In this document: positions 57,601-64,000 of the stretch, piece after piece | Numbering within the stretch: the first letter of the stretch is position 1 | How the letters are laid out: every line of letters starts with the position of its first letter | Source of the DNA: Glandiceps talaboti | Lineage: Eukaryota > Hemichordata > Enteropneusta > Spengelidae | Direction: 5' to 3' | Assembly: GCF_964340395.1 (NCBI RefSeq) | Contig: NC_135565.1 | Location: 16,680,709-16,744,708 of the forward strand | DNA length: 64,000 bases | The notes under the pieces: model-generated | The model's database searches: none | What the model was told of the DNA's origin: nothing | The model's input: only the letters and a program-made list of their open reading frames with translations | Program-made: the position numbers and the translations under genes

Positions 57601-58776
57601 TGAGGTTGTCATCTAAATATAGCTACACCATTGTCAAGTGAAAGTGTACTGTGACCTACAGTTTAAGGTCACAAGTGAGAAAGCCATGATGTGACCTTTT
57701 CAACTCCATCTATGAGGAGACATAACATATCAAAATTTAATACCGGTATTATAACAGGCTTGAATACTATGAATAGGCATTGAATGTAACTTGTATGAAA
57801 TGACATATGGAAAGTGCCAAACACCATACTGGGATGTGACTAGTGAATGTATATAGTATAATAGAATTAGTTTGTGTGAATGTAACATGAATCTGTCAGA
57901 TATAGGGGCTGTGACTAAGATGAAAGCATGAACATAAAGCAAACACGAACACAAGCAAAATGGAACTGAACAACCTGTTGACCACTAAATCAAATTTTAA
58001 TCAGATTTGAGTCAGGTTTCAGAAATTTAGTTGCATAGTTATATAGTGAATAGTCTGGATGACCACACTTGTTTTTAACCCAGTCTGGTCAAAGTCCCTC
58101 AATCAGCACACATTCCTGTGCTCCCTCGATCATACAGCATTCATATAAACTTGGTTATGTTGTTGTGTCCGCACTGTGATTTAGTTTAATTTTAAAAGGA
58201 CTGGCTGTGGAGTCCTGGTTGGACATTGGACATCGTCAAAAACAGCTGTACTAAATGAATATTAATGAGCGGTGACGACAGCCTGTTATTACTAGTGACA
58301 TGTGCTTTTAGTACTTAGCTCACTATGGGGTTGAACCATAATTAACACCTTTCGTCAGGGCCTTGACTATACTGTGATTTGTAGCATGGAAGTATATGTC
58401 CATGGTCATAGCGATACTGTATAAGAACTAGTCTGACTATATGGGGAAGGGTTGCTAGGGTTGCAGGTTGCTTCATGTTCATAATTTAATGTTAAATGAT
58501 ATGTTGGTCACCATCCTTGGGCTACCACTTTCTGAAATTGGTAGCCCACTAGGACTACCAAAGAAAAGTATGAATTTCAATCCCTGCACTGGGACAGTAT
58601 ACAAACTAAAAGCAGTAATGTGACCCTGTTCATTTAATTTATTCATAACTATTGGTGCAACTAAGTAGTGACATTTCTCTTCTTCTTTTTTTCTTTAGAA
58701 AAAAGTGGTGCAGCAGTTGAGGAAAGAACTTGGTGTAAAGAAGGAAGATAACGGTGCTCTGCCAACACATACACAG
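16698..58776 (+). CDS. PHF21A: PHF21-family (BHC80-like) gene, first four coding exons; 3' end outside window
   Basis: PHF21A/BHC80 is a PHD-finger subunit of the LSD1-CoREST histone H3K4 demethylase complex. Exons: 16698-16766, 17159-17191, 17345-17410, 58699-58776; all introns are GT-AG and phase 0, giving 82 residues so far. The peptide aligns without gaps in the core with the human PHF21A N-terminus: LQSQLRKEIQSHQ, VMKIKNDPQ, LLHDHQAKIRALSDKQ and KKVVQQLRKELGVKKED match LQEALKVEIQVHQ, VAQMKQDPQ, QLHELQAKITALSEKQ and KRVVEQLRKNLIVKQE. The segment is predicted helical, likely coiled coil. The first ATG at 16698 follows an in-frame TGA at 16650; a second ATG lies two codons on. Sequence is closer to PHF21A, but the neighbour NUP50 sits by PHF21B in human; probably the single pre-duplication orthologue. 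The PHD finger is not in this window. Confidence 0.9.
17159..17191 (+). CDS. PHF21A: PHF21 coding exon 2 (33-nt microexon)
   Basis: Eleven codons, ITVMKIKNDPQ, between acceptor CTCTTCACAG and donor GTAATA. The alternative AG six bases downstream (ATTACAG) would also keep frame and remove two residues; the longer form aligns residue for residue with the vertebrate protein. Confidence 0.88.
17345..17410 (+). CDS. PHF21A: PHF21 coding exon 3
   Basis: 22 codons, NPELQRLLHDHQAKIRALSD then KQ; acceptor TCATCTCACAG, donor GTATGA. Very close to the vertebrate family segment. Confidence 0.92.
17411..21429. other. PHF21 intron 3, first part, gene-free
   Basis: AT-rich. About 20190-20600 is a low-complexity block with repeated AGGTGGGGTAGG/AGGTGGGGTCGGG words and poly-A tracts that looks like a dispersed repeat. 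No nested exon supported. Confidence 0.5.
21430..21602 (+). mobile_element. hAT-type miniature element, copy with 6/8 target duplication
   Basis: TAGTGTGCCCTCTAAGCC at the left and TTAGAGGGCACACACTG at the right. Flanks GTGAGTAT and GTGAGTGG agree in six of eight positions, as expected for an old 8-bp duplication. Confidence 0.8.
22487..22613 (-). mobile_element. hAT-type miniature element, right end decayed
   Basis: CAGTGTGCCCTCTAAAGATA start, internal CACCACATAGTAAGAGATAG and ACCAAATTTTGGTGCGTCAA, ending in AAATTGGCC without the terminal repeat. Confidence 0.75.
22674..22970 (+). mobile_element. 297-bp TIR element of the CAGGGCTTGAAATTAA family
   Basis: Starts CAGGGTTCGAATTAAC and ends with the complement of CAGGGCTCAAAATTAAC. 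Holds a strong hairpin (GGGCTACCAATTT facing AAATTGGTAGCCC). Related copies at 52613-52892 (full) and about 58507-58587 (reverse, partial). No coding capacity. Confidence 0.75.
23106..23180. repeat. (GT)n microsatellite
   Basis: About 75 bp of uninterrupted GT. Confidence 0.97.
23181..24713. other. PHF21 intron 3, gene-free stretch
   Basis: AT-rich sequence. The open frames at 23875-24060 and 24492-24683 show no recognisable feature. Confidence 0.5.
24714..24870 (-). mobile_element. Diverged hAT-type miniature element
   Basis: CAGTGTGCCAACTTTTTGAG start, internal GAGTCACCATGTAG and GATAGGGGAA words, end AAGGGCACATTG. Flanks GTCCCAAG and GTCTTAAT agree in five of eight positions. Confidence 0.6.
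25565..25800. repeat. Three degenerate units of about 90 bp
   Basis: Repeated GGAAATTTATGCAAGTTTTA and TTACTGGGGTTCCCCACCAT words. Similar words recur at about 36840-36920 and near 49555, so this is also a dispersed family. Confidence 0.7.
26320..26410. repeat. (CA)n microsatellite with a CA-rich flank
   Basis: Pure CA blocks with GGACACACAGACACATA interruptions; CA-rich sequence continues to about 26560. Confidence 0.95.
27705..28037. repeat. 57-bp minisatellite, six units
   Basis: GTAAGATTG starts units at 27708, 27765, 27822, 27879, 27936 and 27993, with few substitutions. Because 57 is a multiple of three it leaves an open frame of repeated 19-residue units, which is a by-product. Confidence 0.95.
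28270..28510. repeat. Two direct copies separated by about 160 bp
   Basis: TACATGAATACTTAATTAGC near 28300 and TACATGAATATTTAATTAGT near 28462, each followed by GTGAGGGCGTCA- or ATGAGGGCGTCA-like sequence. Confidence 0.65.
29068..29240. repeat. Poly-G tract followed by a poly-C tract
   Basis: G runs near 29068-29086 and a C run near 29222-29240, about 150 bp apart and therefore able to pair. Confidence 0.85.
29921..30082. repeat. 80-bp tandem duplication with one poly-G-expanded copy
   Basis: AAGGTTAGG, then a poly-G run in copy 1 where copy 2 has GAGGGAG, then ATTCTCAAA and GCTGATTCACGTTTGTGTG in both. Confidence 0.9.
30801..30864. repeat. (GT)n microsatellite
   Basis: About 64 bp of GT. 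Confidence 0.97.
30900..31340. repeat. Degenerate tandem repeat of about 70-80 bp
   Basis: AAACAGATA, ATGTATCATGTC and GCAAAATCCCATGTAAACA words recur about six times, decaying to the right. Confidence 0.75.
31341..33940. other. PHF21 intron 3, gene-free stretch
   Basis: Poly-C tracts near 32227-32243 and 33175-33189, a relative of the 8430/10862 element at about 32748-32817, and otherwise AT-rich sequence. Confidence 0.5.
33948..34344. repeat. Long TG/TATG-rich microsatellite
   Basis: Imperfect mixture of GTGT, GTAT and GTTT units over almost 400 bp; open in all three forward frames. Confidence 0.95.
34370..36050. other. PHF21 intron 3, gene-free stretch
   Basis: No supported exon or clear repeat. 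Confidence 0.45.
36060..36330. mobile_element. Second fold-back element, related to 3175-3495
   Basis: TTTGATAAGAATATTTTTAT and GGCTTCTTTAC face GAGCCATAAAACTGTTTGTA and TCAAATGATGG. The right part matches 3360-3500 (GCCATAAAA, AATGATGGAATGTAA, TCCAATTC-GTTTACTTT). Confidence 0.55.
36636..36861. repeat. 113-bp tandem duplication
   Basis: ATCTAAAGTATTCAAAATGG starts at 36636 and at 36749; the copies are almost identical (CCAGATAC versus CCAGGTAC). Confidence 0.95.
37000..38300. other. PHF21 intron 3, gene-free stretch
   Basis: AT-rich, with loosely repeated TTTTGCTGAAGAATTCAAAA-like words at about 37620-37830; no exon supported. Confidence 0.45.
38310..39665. repeat. Satellite-like array, seven units of about 160-210 bp
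   Basis: Each unit has GACAAACTGATGACTTGTTG-like and CTATGACCCCATATCATTA-like words, then CAACAAATTCTTGTG, AACTTTTTGTCAGTTT and ATGTTTATTTTAGACA. Units start near 38320, 38498, 38657, 38854, 39049, 39259 and 39460. Similarity falls from left to right. Confidence 0.85.
40812..41666. repeat. Degenerate 60-bp units with embedded microsatellites
   Basis: Units of the form AGGTAAAATGAC...GGGGACT..AGTAGATTTTACCTGCTA.ACTACCCATAAC recur in one orientation at about 40812, 40890, 41196, 41271, 41540 and 41608. Two units continue from TTACCCAT into a microsatellite: (CAT/CGT)n at 40941-41041 and (ATCTGT)n at 41331-41440. Confidence 0.75.
41331..41440. repeat. (ATCTGT)n hexanucleotide array, about 18 units
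   Basis: Uniform except for a small block of CTGTAC variants near 41399-41418. It gives an Asp-Thr repeat frame on the minus strand that is not a gene. Confidence 0.97.
41864..42103. repeat. 120-bp tandem duplication
   Basis: Two copies starting TATCAGTATAGTATATAGTG at 41864 and 41984 with only a few differences; recent. Confidence 0.97.
42835..43125. repeat. Degenerate 40-43-bp tandem repeat, about seven units
   Basis: CAGATTTTGTGAGGAAGTTC and TCTGAAAAATGAAA.GCAAGA words repeat, best preserved in the middle. Confidence 0.85.
43509..44075. repeat. Degenerate repeat, about 128-bp units
   Basis: GTGAGTCATAATTTGCAAAT and TGTCATGTACCTGACTGAAA recur clearly at 43821-43949 and 43950-44075; weaker copies start near 43509 and 43715. 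Confidence 0.75.
44718..44896 (-). mobile_element. hAT-type miniature element
   Basis: AGTGTGCCCTCTTAATGATA start and GGCTTAGAGGACACACTG end, internal words as in the family. It is in the opposite orientation to the copy at 46204. Confidence 0.8.
45930..46203. repeat. Degenerate tandem repeat hosting a hAT insertion
   Basis: CAGTGCTAACACCAGGCTGG, CACTAACACCT and CACCAGCAT words repeat; the array continues after the element at 46381. Related words in reverse order occur at about 55310-55480. Confidence 0.65.
46204..46380 (+). mobile_element. hAT-type miniature element with perfect 8-bp target duplication
   Basis: 177 bp. Terminal inverted repeats CAGTGTGCCCTCTAA are perfect over 15 bp. Both flanks are ATGCCTAC (46196-46203 and 46381-46388). 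An 8-bp duplication and a CAG-type terminus fit the hAT superfamily. No coding capacity. This is the best-preserved copy. Confidence 0.9.
46866..47068. repeat. CA-rich microsatellite with a C tract
   Basis: CCCCCCCCCC then CACACA and CACCCA units, ending in a pure CA block. Confidence 0.93.
47070..48290. other. PHF21 intron 3, gene-free stretch
   Basis: A short duplicated piece near 48010-48080 (GTCACTCATATTTTCCTTGG and GTCACTCATATTTCCCTTGG). No exon supported. Confidence 0.45.
48298..48480 (-). mobile_element. Strongly diverged hAT-type element
   Basis: CAGTGTGTCCTGTAATC at the left and AGGGATACACTG at the right; internal spacing resembles the family but most internal words have decayed. 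Confidence 0.5.
48490..50165. other. PHF21 intron 3, gene-free stretch
   Basis: Two copies of a short motif, GGTAAATAG.TAAAAATCTACCC, near 49360 and 49595, related to the GTAGGTAAAATCTACC words seen elsewhere in the intron. Confidence 0.45.
50172..50560. repeat. Duplicated 130-bp segment around a retroposon-like tail
   Basis: GAGTTGAGAAATAGAGTGCT to GGGGAGGGAAGG at 50172-50300 matches 50423-50560. Between them is (ATT)n then a sequence whose complement ends GAGTTTAAATAAAGTCAAAT followed by (AAT)n, like a LINE/SINE 3' tail on the minus strand. Confidence 0.65.
50561..52612. other. PHF21 intron 3, gene-free stretch
   Basis: Degenerate CTTTCCC-CAGAG-TCAAA-AAGT words recur at about 50800-51040. 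The open frames at 51249-51470 and 51738-52013 have no recognisable domain. Confidence 0.45.
52613..52892 (+). mobile_element. Second full copy of the CAGGGCTTGAAATTAA TIR element
   Basis: 280 bp, start CAGGGCTTGAAATTAA and end TTAATTTCAAGCCCTG. Close to 22674-22970 along its length. If the terminus is CCAGGGC, the flanks are ATG on both sides. Confidence 0.8.
53190..53408. repeat. 48-bp minisatellite, about 4.5 units
   Basis: TTAGCCATAAAGATATATTT and CTTGCACACGTTAATTTCAC words repeat every 48 bp. It leaves open frames on both strands with 16-residue periodicity; not a gene. Confidence 0.93.
53890..54005 (-). mobile_element. Retroposon-like 3' tail
   Basis: On the minus strand it reads GTATACTTTTTATACTTATG, GCAATAAAAAAAG and then an (AAT)n-like end, resembling a LINE/SINE 3' terminus. 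No coding part seen. Confidence 0.35.
54335..54661. repeat. ATGT/GT microsatellite
   Basis: Imperfect (ATGT)n with TACATG interruptions, ending in a pure GT block (54621-54660). Confidence 0.96.
54670..57140. other. PHF21 intron 3, gene-free stretch
   Basis: A short direct duplication near 56930-57065 (GGTAGAAACCTGCC, ATGGCGGCCTACAT and TTTCTCTATAGTGG twice). The open frames at 54983-55246 and 56065-56322 are unrecognised. Confidence 0.5.
57150..57373 (+). mobile_element. Retroposon-like 3' end with TTGAA tail
   Basis: Ends TTAATGGACAATAAAGATTT and TGAATTGAATTGA: an AATAAA-containing 3' terminus followed by a short pentamer tail, typical of non-LTR elements. The left limit is uncertain. Confidence 0.5.
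58507..58587 (-). mobile_element. Partial CAGGG-family element close to PHF21 exon 4
   Basis: The reverse complement begins CAGGGATTGAAATTCAT and includes the GGGCTACCAATTT hairpin. It ends 111 bp before exon 4. Confidence 0.7.
58699..58776 (+). CDS. PHF21A: PHF21 coding exon 4
   Basis: 26 codons beginning KKVVQQLRKELGVKKEDNGA and ending THTQ, after a strong pyrimidine tract (TTCTTTTTTTCTTTAG) and before donor GTACTG. It follows a 41,288-bp intron. From 58777 to the window end is intron 4. Confidence 0.92.
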
Positions 58777-59795
58777 GTACTGTAGTTCAATGATGTTAGA
58801 GATGTCATATACATGTACATGGTAGGTTATGTTAACCTACTACCTCCATACCATATCCTACCATCTCTGCCATCACATGCACAACTCTGACCATACTATC
58901 CATACAAAAAATCAAAGATATCATAGGTAGATTTTACCTGGTATGTTTTGATATTAAATCCCCCTTCCTACCATACCCTATTAATTATCTCCTGTTATAC
59001 ACAGGTACAATATTTTATCATTACAAGTACAGCCAAAACAGTGTAAGTAGGTGTTCTGCACATACATGTACCCTGAACATAAATGTAGACCTTGCCTGAT
59101 ATTCAAATCGTTACAATAATATGTAAGCCATACAGTAGTGTGTTTGTGACAGCAAGATTAATACTATCAGAACACTAGATGCCAGACCAGTTTGTAAAGT
59201 ACTTTGATGGATCACTTTATAGGGGGTCATTACTGGTTCTGACTGGCATTAAATCTATCTTAGTTCAAGCAGTGTTCTGACTGTTTATCAGAACAGAACA
59301 TTAGAAAGGAGAGCCTTGTGATATTCACTTCCAGACTATCTAGCCAAATCTGCTAACTTCCAAAGAATGAAGGCTTGCTCTCCATTTCTTCTAGAAAATG
59401 TTATTCATTTATTGTTCTTCATTTCAGCCCATTTTGTATCAGTAACTAAGTCAGAATATAAGGAATAGCACAAGTTTGCCACAAATTTCACAGGATTTGT
59501 GATCGAAAATGTAAAAAAAATTAGTCACTGCAGACCAATTGTGTTATGTATGATAAATGATAGTTTCATAGTTGTCAGGCTTTTGATAGACCAATAATAT
59601 AGTGGACCATTCCAAGTCAGAGGTTCAATATTGTATATGTTAGGGAGCCTTACTTTAACCCTGTCATGACCTGGTTCTAATGCAAACCTGCAATATCTAC
59701 AAATGTATGCAGTGAACTATGAAAAGTTAACGAAACAAATTTGGTGTATCTTAGAGGGTCTTATGAAATCTATCAATACTCAATCCTAATCCTGA
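58777..59795. other. PHF21 intron 4, first part, gene-free
   Basis: AT-rich. Repeated CTACC-ATACC-TACCAT words at 58840-58980. No exon supported. Confidence 0.5.
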
Positions 59796-59803
59796 CCCCT
59801 CAG

Positions 59804-59966
59804 CAATGTGCCATCTAAGCCAATTTGACACACCACTGACAAACACAATTTCTAGTGAAAATTTGGTGTTCCCCAATCTCTTACTATGTGGTGACTCACA
59901 AGAAATCCCAGTTTTTCTCATTTTGACTCGCAACAACAAACTTTGGCAATCGTTAGAGGCACACTG
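59804..59966 (+). mobile_element. hAT-type miniature element with 7/8 target duplication
   Basis: CAATGTGCCATCTAAGCC start and TTAGAGGCACACTG end. Flanks CCCCTCAG (59796-59803) and TCCCTCAG (59967-59974) differ at one position. Confidence 0.85.
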
Positions 59967-61039
59967 TCCCTCAGCTTTCTTTTAATAGTACAAATATATA
60001 GCTTACCCGTAAAACTAGTCTTATTACCCCTTCTAAATAAAACTAATCTGAATGTTGTTTGTAAAAGGAAGTTTAGAAAAAAATCTATGGAATGAAAAAT
60101 ATAAATAGTATTGCAAAGAGATGACATGTTTCTATACAGGTCTTACTGACAGGAGAGAGGTGAAGTGGAGAACAGTACTGTACACACTAAAATGTTACTA
60201 CTGTAGATGAGAGAGATGAATAGAAAATAGTGTAGCCTCAATAATGTATCTGTTATAAATACCAACTCATCTCGTATGGCATGACTTGAATACCAAATTA
60301 ATTGAAGTATTGAATTTAGTAGGCTAAAGTACTCTCAATATAATTATTTGATGAATAGAGTAAATGAGAATATGAATGTCGTTTTCTCCTTTCAATATTC
60401 CTCATTTGATGTAGTTAGTTACTAACTTACACACGCAAGAATTTCACAAATATATCATGTTTGGATGTTTGTCAATTTTCATCAAGCTGTTCATATATAC
60501 TGTTGGCTTAGTACTGAGCAGTATATCTTCGAATGAAAACAAAGTTTTGTTGTTAAGGGTCAAGATGACAATTTTAGAACAGTTCTTTCCTTGCGAATGT
60601 CCACATATCAAGGAATAGGAGAAAGCACTTAGTAAATGTTGTGTTAAATTTAAAGGAATCATTGTTCACCATTGGTACATTGAATTGGCTTTGAGGACAT
60701 ACTGTGGACACAATGAACATTTTTTCGTAGACAGACAAACTAGCACATAACACCTATGTGATTTCTCAAGTACAAGAGTTCAATTTTACCATAAATTTCA
60801 CCTTTAAGTTTTATCGGGACATGGTACGGGATATTGAAATTAATTAGCTTCTCAAATAGCCACATATTCTTTGCTGCAAATCATCTTGTTTCATTTGTGT
60901 ATTTTTCCGAAACGACAACATAGAAGCAGTCCTTAGTAGATTTTTAAAAGAAAATGATAATTTTATTTAAATGGATCAAAATTGAAAAAAAAAGAAAGGT
61001 TTTCTTTGAAGTCATCACTTAGTAACCAGTAAGGGAACA

Positions 61040-61140
61040 CCACAATTCAGTTCAGTTCAGTTCATTTCATTTATTTTCAGTAACCAGGACCTCAGCCCAT
61101 CATACATAGCGAGATGGACAGTGACTTAAAATCATTTTGT
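61040..61140 (-). mobile_element. Retroposon-like 3' tail with pentamer repeat
   Basis: On the minus strand: GGGCTGAGGTCCTGGTTACT, GAAAATAAATGAAATG and (AACTG)n. Poly(A)-signal-like AATAAA followed by a simple tail. Confidence 0.4.
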
Positions 61141-61354
61141 TAATTACACTAAGGGTAAATAAATATACAAATATATAGAGTATATGAATACAAGAAAACA
61201 AGATTTAAAATATTTAAACCTATGTCACAACTTGAAGAGAATCTTTCCGTTTGAAATACAATGGTTGTTGCGAAATAAAAGTTTTATTTTATTAATTAAA
61301 ATTCAGATGTTTCAAAGAAAAATTGCTGTGTATGATGGATGGGCACATTAAATT

Positions 61355-61460
61355 TGCACACTGGTCACCACATAGTAACTGATAGGGGACCACTAAATTT
61401 TAGTTTGTACAACTTACAAGAAATTGGTGTGCATCACTGGCGTGTCAAACTGTGCCCTCA
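61355..61460 (-). mobile_element. Shortened hAT-type copy
   Basis: CACACTGGTCACCACATAGT to GGCGTGTCAAACTGTGCCCT. It resembles the partial units at 11838 and 13548 (joined CACACTGGTCACC), suggesting a deleted subfamily that spread on its own. Confidence 0.6.
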
Positions 61461-61765
61461 TCTTCAGTGACTGACTATTTGCTAAATATTAGTATGACTA
61501 CAGATACGATGTTCAGTCAGCATGTATTGTATCCTTTCTCATAAACGCGTGTATTCATACAAAATTAATTTTTGAAAATGCAATTAAATGTATATCAAGG
61601 TATCATGACCTATATACTAAACTGAAAAGAATTAATTTGAATAGTTATCATTTTAAACTAAATAATCAAGCTAAGTAATTATTTGAAAATAGTTCCTATA
61701 TCTTTCACGTGTTGGTGGAAATATAATTAGATACTATTCAGCAATGTTTTTCTTCATTCAGCCAT

Positions 61766-61783
61766 GGGGGGGGGGGGGGGGGG
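61766..61783. repeat. Poly-G tract
   Basis: About 18 consecutive G. Confidence 0.95.
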
Positions 61784-62715
61784 AATGACCTATGGGGTCT
61801 GTCTGATTCAAAGTGGCAAAACCCATTAAGCACAAGACAAATATTTGGAAATGATAATAATTATACCTGAGAAAACACAAAATTATGAAGAGAAATGATG
61901 ATTTTGAACATTTTGTTTCTCGTTTTGAGTGTTGCGATATGTATGATGTACGAACGCATTGTGACATAAAATGGTATAAATTCCATATTTTCTGTTTGAA
62001 CACATTCTATAGGCTTGCACATGGAATAATTCCATCTCGTTTATATTCCATGTTTTTTTGCTAGACATTTGATATCCATGTGAATATGTAAATACACTTT
62101 GATAGTTTCGCATTTCTTTGACCCAAACATAACAAGTCCCAATACTTGTCCTATCTGTACCTCCTATTTTGTGGCATAATGGAATGATCCGTGATACTGT
62201 GGTGTACGTGTGTGTTATAATCAAGCTTGTCATTTTTGCGGGAACGAAATTCATGCTTTGTTAGTACTGTATTTTCATGAATTTTAGATCAAGCATACAA
62301 AGTCTTTACAAGACGTTAATTCTAGTGGGATAAAAAAAAAACAGATGAGAAAAACGTGAACATTTTAGAAAAGACACATTTGCGTATTAGTTATTACAGT
62401 AATACTTTCTATTCAGACAACTGTGTAACCGAAAAGAGGAAAGAAATAACAGCCACCAAAGAATTGACACAGATGTTTGCATTATTATTATTACATTACT
62501 TTACACTTATACTGAAGTGTCACAGAAAAGACTTAGAAGGGCAAAAAAAAGGAAATTAATTCCCAGTGAAAGAAAAAAGTATGTGACAGAATAATGAAGA
62601 TAACAGAAGATAATCCAGATAATAGGATGAATGGGGGTCAAAGGTTATCCTTTCTAATCAAATAGCTCTGGGATATTTTCATATCATCAGCTCTAAATAA
62701 ACAAGCTTCTATCAG

Positions 62716-63425
62716 TTTCACACTTCAGTACTTTCACACCTATACACACAGTGATACAATTACATTCAGACCAAAGGCATATTGCATGATTTTATCTGTC
62801 ACCATGTCTCCGCTGGTCCTTCAAACTCCATTTTGGGAATTGACATTATAGTTTTATATACACATAGTATAGATGGAATGTACCAAGTGTTTTGGTAATA
62901 TAGAGGTACACAGTTTCATACTTATGCACACACACGCAATCACATTCATACCGCATGTGGGTTTCATGATATTGTCTTTCAACATGTCCCCACCAGTCAC
63001 CCTATCTTTTAAAAATTGTGTAGTCCTACTCATAACACTTTTAATGGAATATTCCAAGTATGTAGCTGGCATAGGGGTGCACAGTTTCACACTTCACTAC
63101 TTTCACATATAGGCAAACCTGATTACATTTATATCACAGGTGTATTTCATGATGTTATCTATCACCATGATACAACGTATGTCGTCCTCAGTCACTTAAA
63201 CCCCCTATTCTTAACAAATAGTATAGTCTATACACAGACTCTTGATGGAATATTCCAAGTATAAAGATGATATAGGGGTGAACAACAGTATTCGTTCATG
63301 TATTAGACTTGACAACTTAAAAAGATTTGCCTCTTGAACCCCTATGTCTCTCCTAAATAGATTAGTCCTGCATACTGACTTTATGGAATATTCTAAGTAT
63401 TTAGATGATAAGGGGGATGAACAGC
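62716..63425. repeat. Degenerate tandem repeat of about 140-200 bp, four or more units
   Basis: GGAATATTCCAAGTATGTAG-like words at about 62876, 63047, 63247 and 63384, with ACAGTTTCACACTTCACTAC, TTTCATGATGTTATCTATCA and CACCATG words between. Confidence 0.8.
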
Positions 63426-63599
63426 ATAGATAATTCAACTGTCACTGGACTGGAAATCAAGTCGATTTGAAAACTAAAGCTTCCTAGGGCTTGTGCTGAG
63501 GTACTTTTTATCACTGTATTCCAAAACAAAATAACAGTAGATAGTTGTAGCAAATTAAAGTCTTTAAATTCTAAGAGTGACAAAAACATGGTGAAGTGC

Positions 63600-63855
63600 C
63601 TGTCTGTCGGTCTGTCTGTCTGTCAGTCTGTCTGTCTGTCTGTCTGTCTGACTGTCTGACTGTGTGTCTATCAGTGTGTGTATGTATGTATGTATGTATG
63701 TATTATGTATGTGTGTATGTATGTATGTATGTATGTATGTATGTATGTGTGTGTATGTATGTATGTACATTGTATGTATGTATGTATGTATGTATGTATG
63801 TATGTATGTACGTATGTACGTATGTATGTGTGTGTATGTATGTGTGTTTGTGCAG
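63600..63855. repeat. (CTGT)n and (ATGT)n microsatellite
   Basis: A TCTG block (63600-63660) passing into ATGT units; open frames across it are by-products. Confidence 0.96.
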
Positions 63856-64000
63856 GGTGTGTGCACACATGCGTAATTGAACAACAAAAATCATTATGCC
63901 AATTTCCATGGTATTTGGTTGGGGTGATAATATACTAAAGGTTTCTAGTTGGGAAAATGTTGAAATGAAAACATTTCATTGTAAATGTGTAACTTGGGTC

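Overview
This window is metazoan nuclear DNA. It is AT-rich, with split genes, GT-AG introns, long microsatellites and many short dispersed repeats, and it shows no sign of bacterial gene organisation. Two protein-coding genes can be read with confidence. Sequence and repeat style (frequent TACATGTA, tetranucleotide ATGT arrays, miniature DNA transposons) suggest a marine invertebrate, possibly a non-vertebrate deuterostome such as a hemichordate or amphioxus. That species guess is low confidence.

Layout. From 1 to about 6200 there is no recognisable gene: a long ATGT microsatellite, a block with four perfect CArG boxes (1976-2325), two fold-back elements (about 3175-3495 and 5541-5762) and an 83-bp minisatellite (5869-6198). 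From 6501 to 11302, on the minus strand, lies a complete six-exon NUP50 coding sequence. It encodes a 554-residue nucleoporin with the importin-alpha-binding N-terminus, an FG-rich middle, the conserved NUP50 central domain and a C-terminal Ran-binding domain. That last domain carries an unusual four-cysteine insertion. From 11303 to 16697 is the space between the two divergent genes. It contains a piggyBac-type non-autonomous element inserted in an array of hAT-type miniature elements, two near-perfect palindromes, a LINE 3' tail and a second copy of part of a NUP50 intron. From 16698 onward, on the plus strand, the first four coding exons of a PHF21 (BHC80-type) gene are present: three exons within 0.7 kb, then a 41.3-kb intron filled with repeats, then exon 4 at 58699-58776. 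The rest of the gene, including its PHD finger, lies beyond the right edge.

The two genes act at different levels of nuclear biology. NUP50 assists importin-alpha/Ran-dependent transport at the nuclear pore basket, and PHF21 proteins belong to the LSD1-CoREST histone demethylase complex. Their divergent neighbourhood matches, from memory, the human NUP50-PHF21B arrangement on 22q13, so this looks like an old conserved gene pair.

The most interesting observations are the divergent pair, the Cys4 insertion in the NUP50 Ran-binding domain, the dated nest of a TTAA element inside hAT-type repeats with an intact paralogous empty site, and a repeat array in which different microsatellites grow from the same unit position. 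I did not find an unknown multi-gene system. The large intron shows no nested gene I could support.
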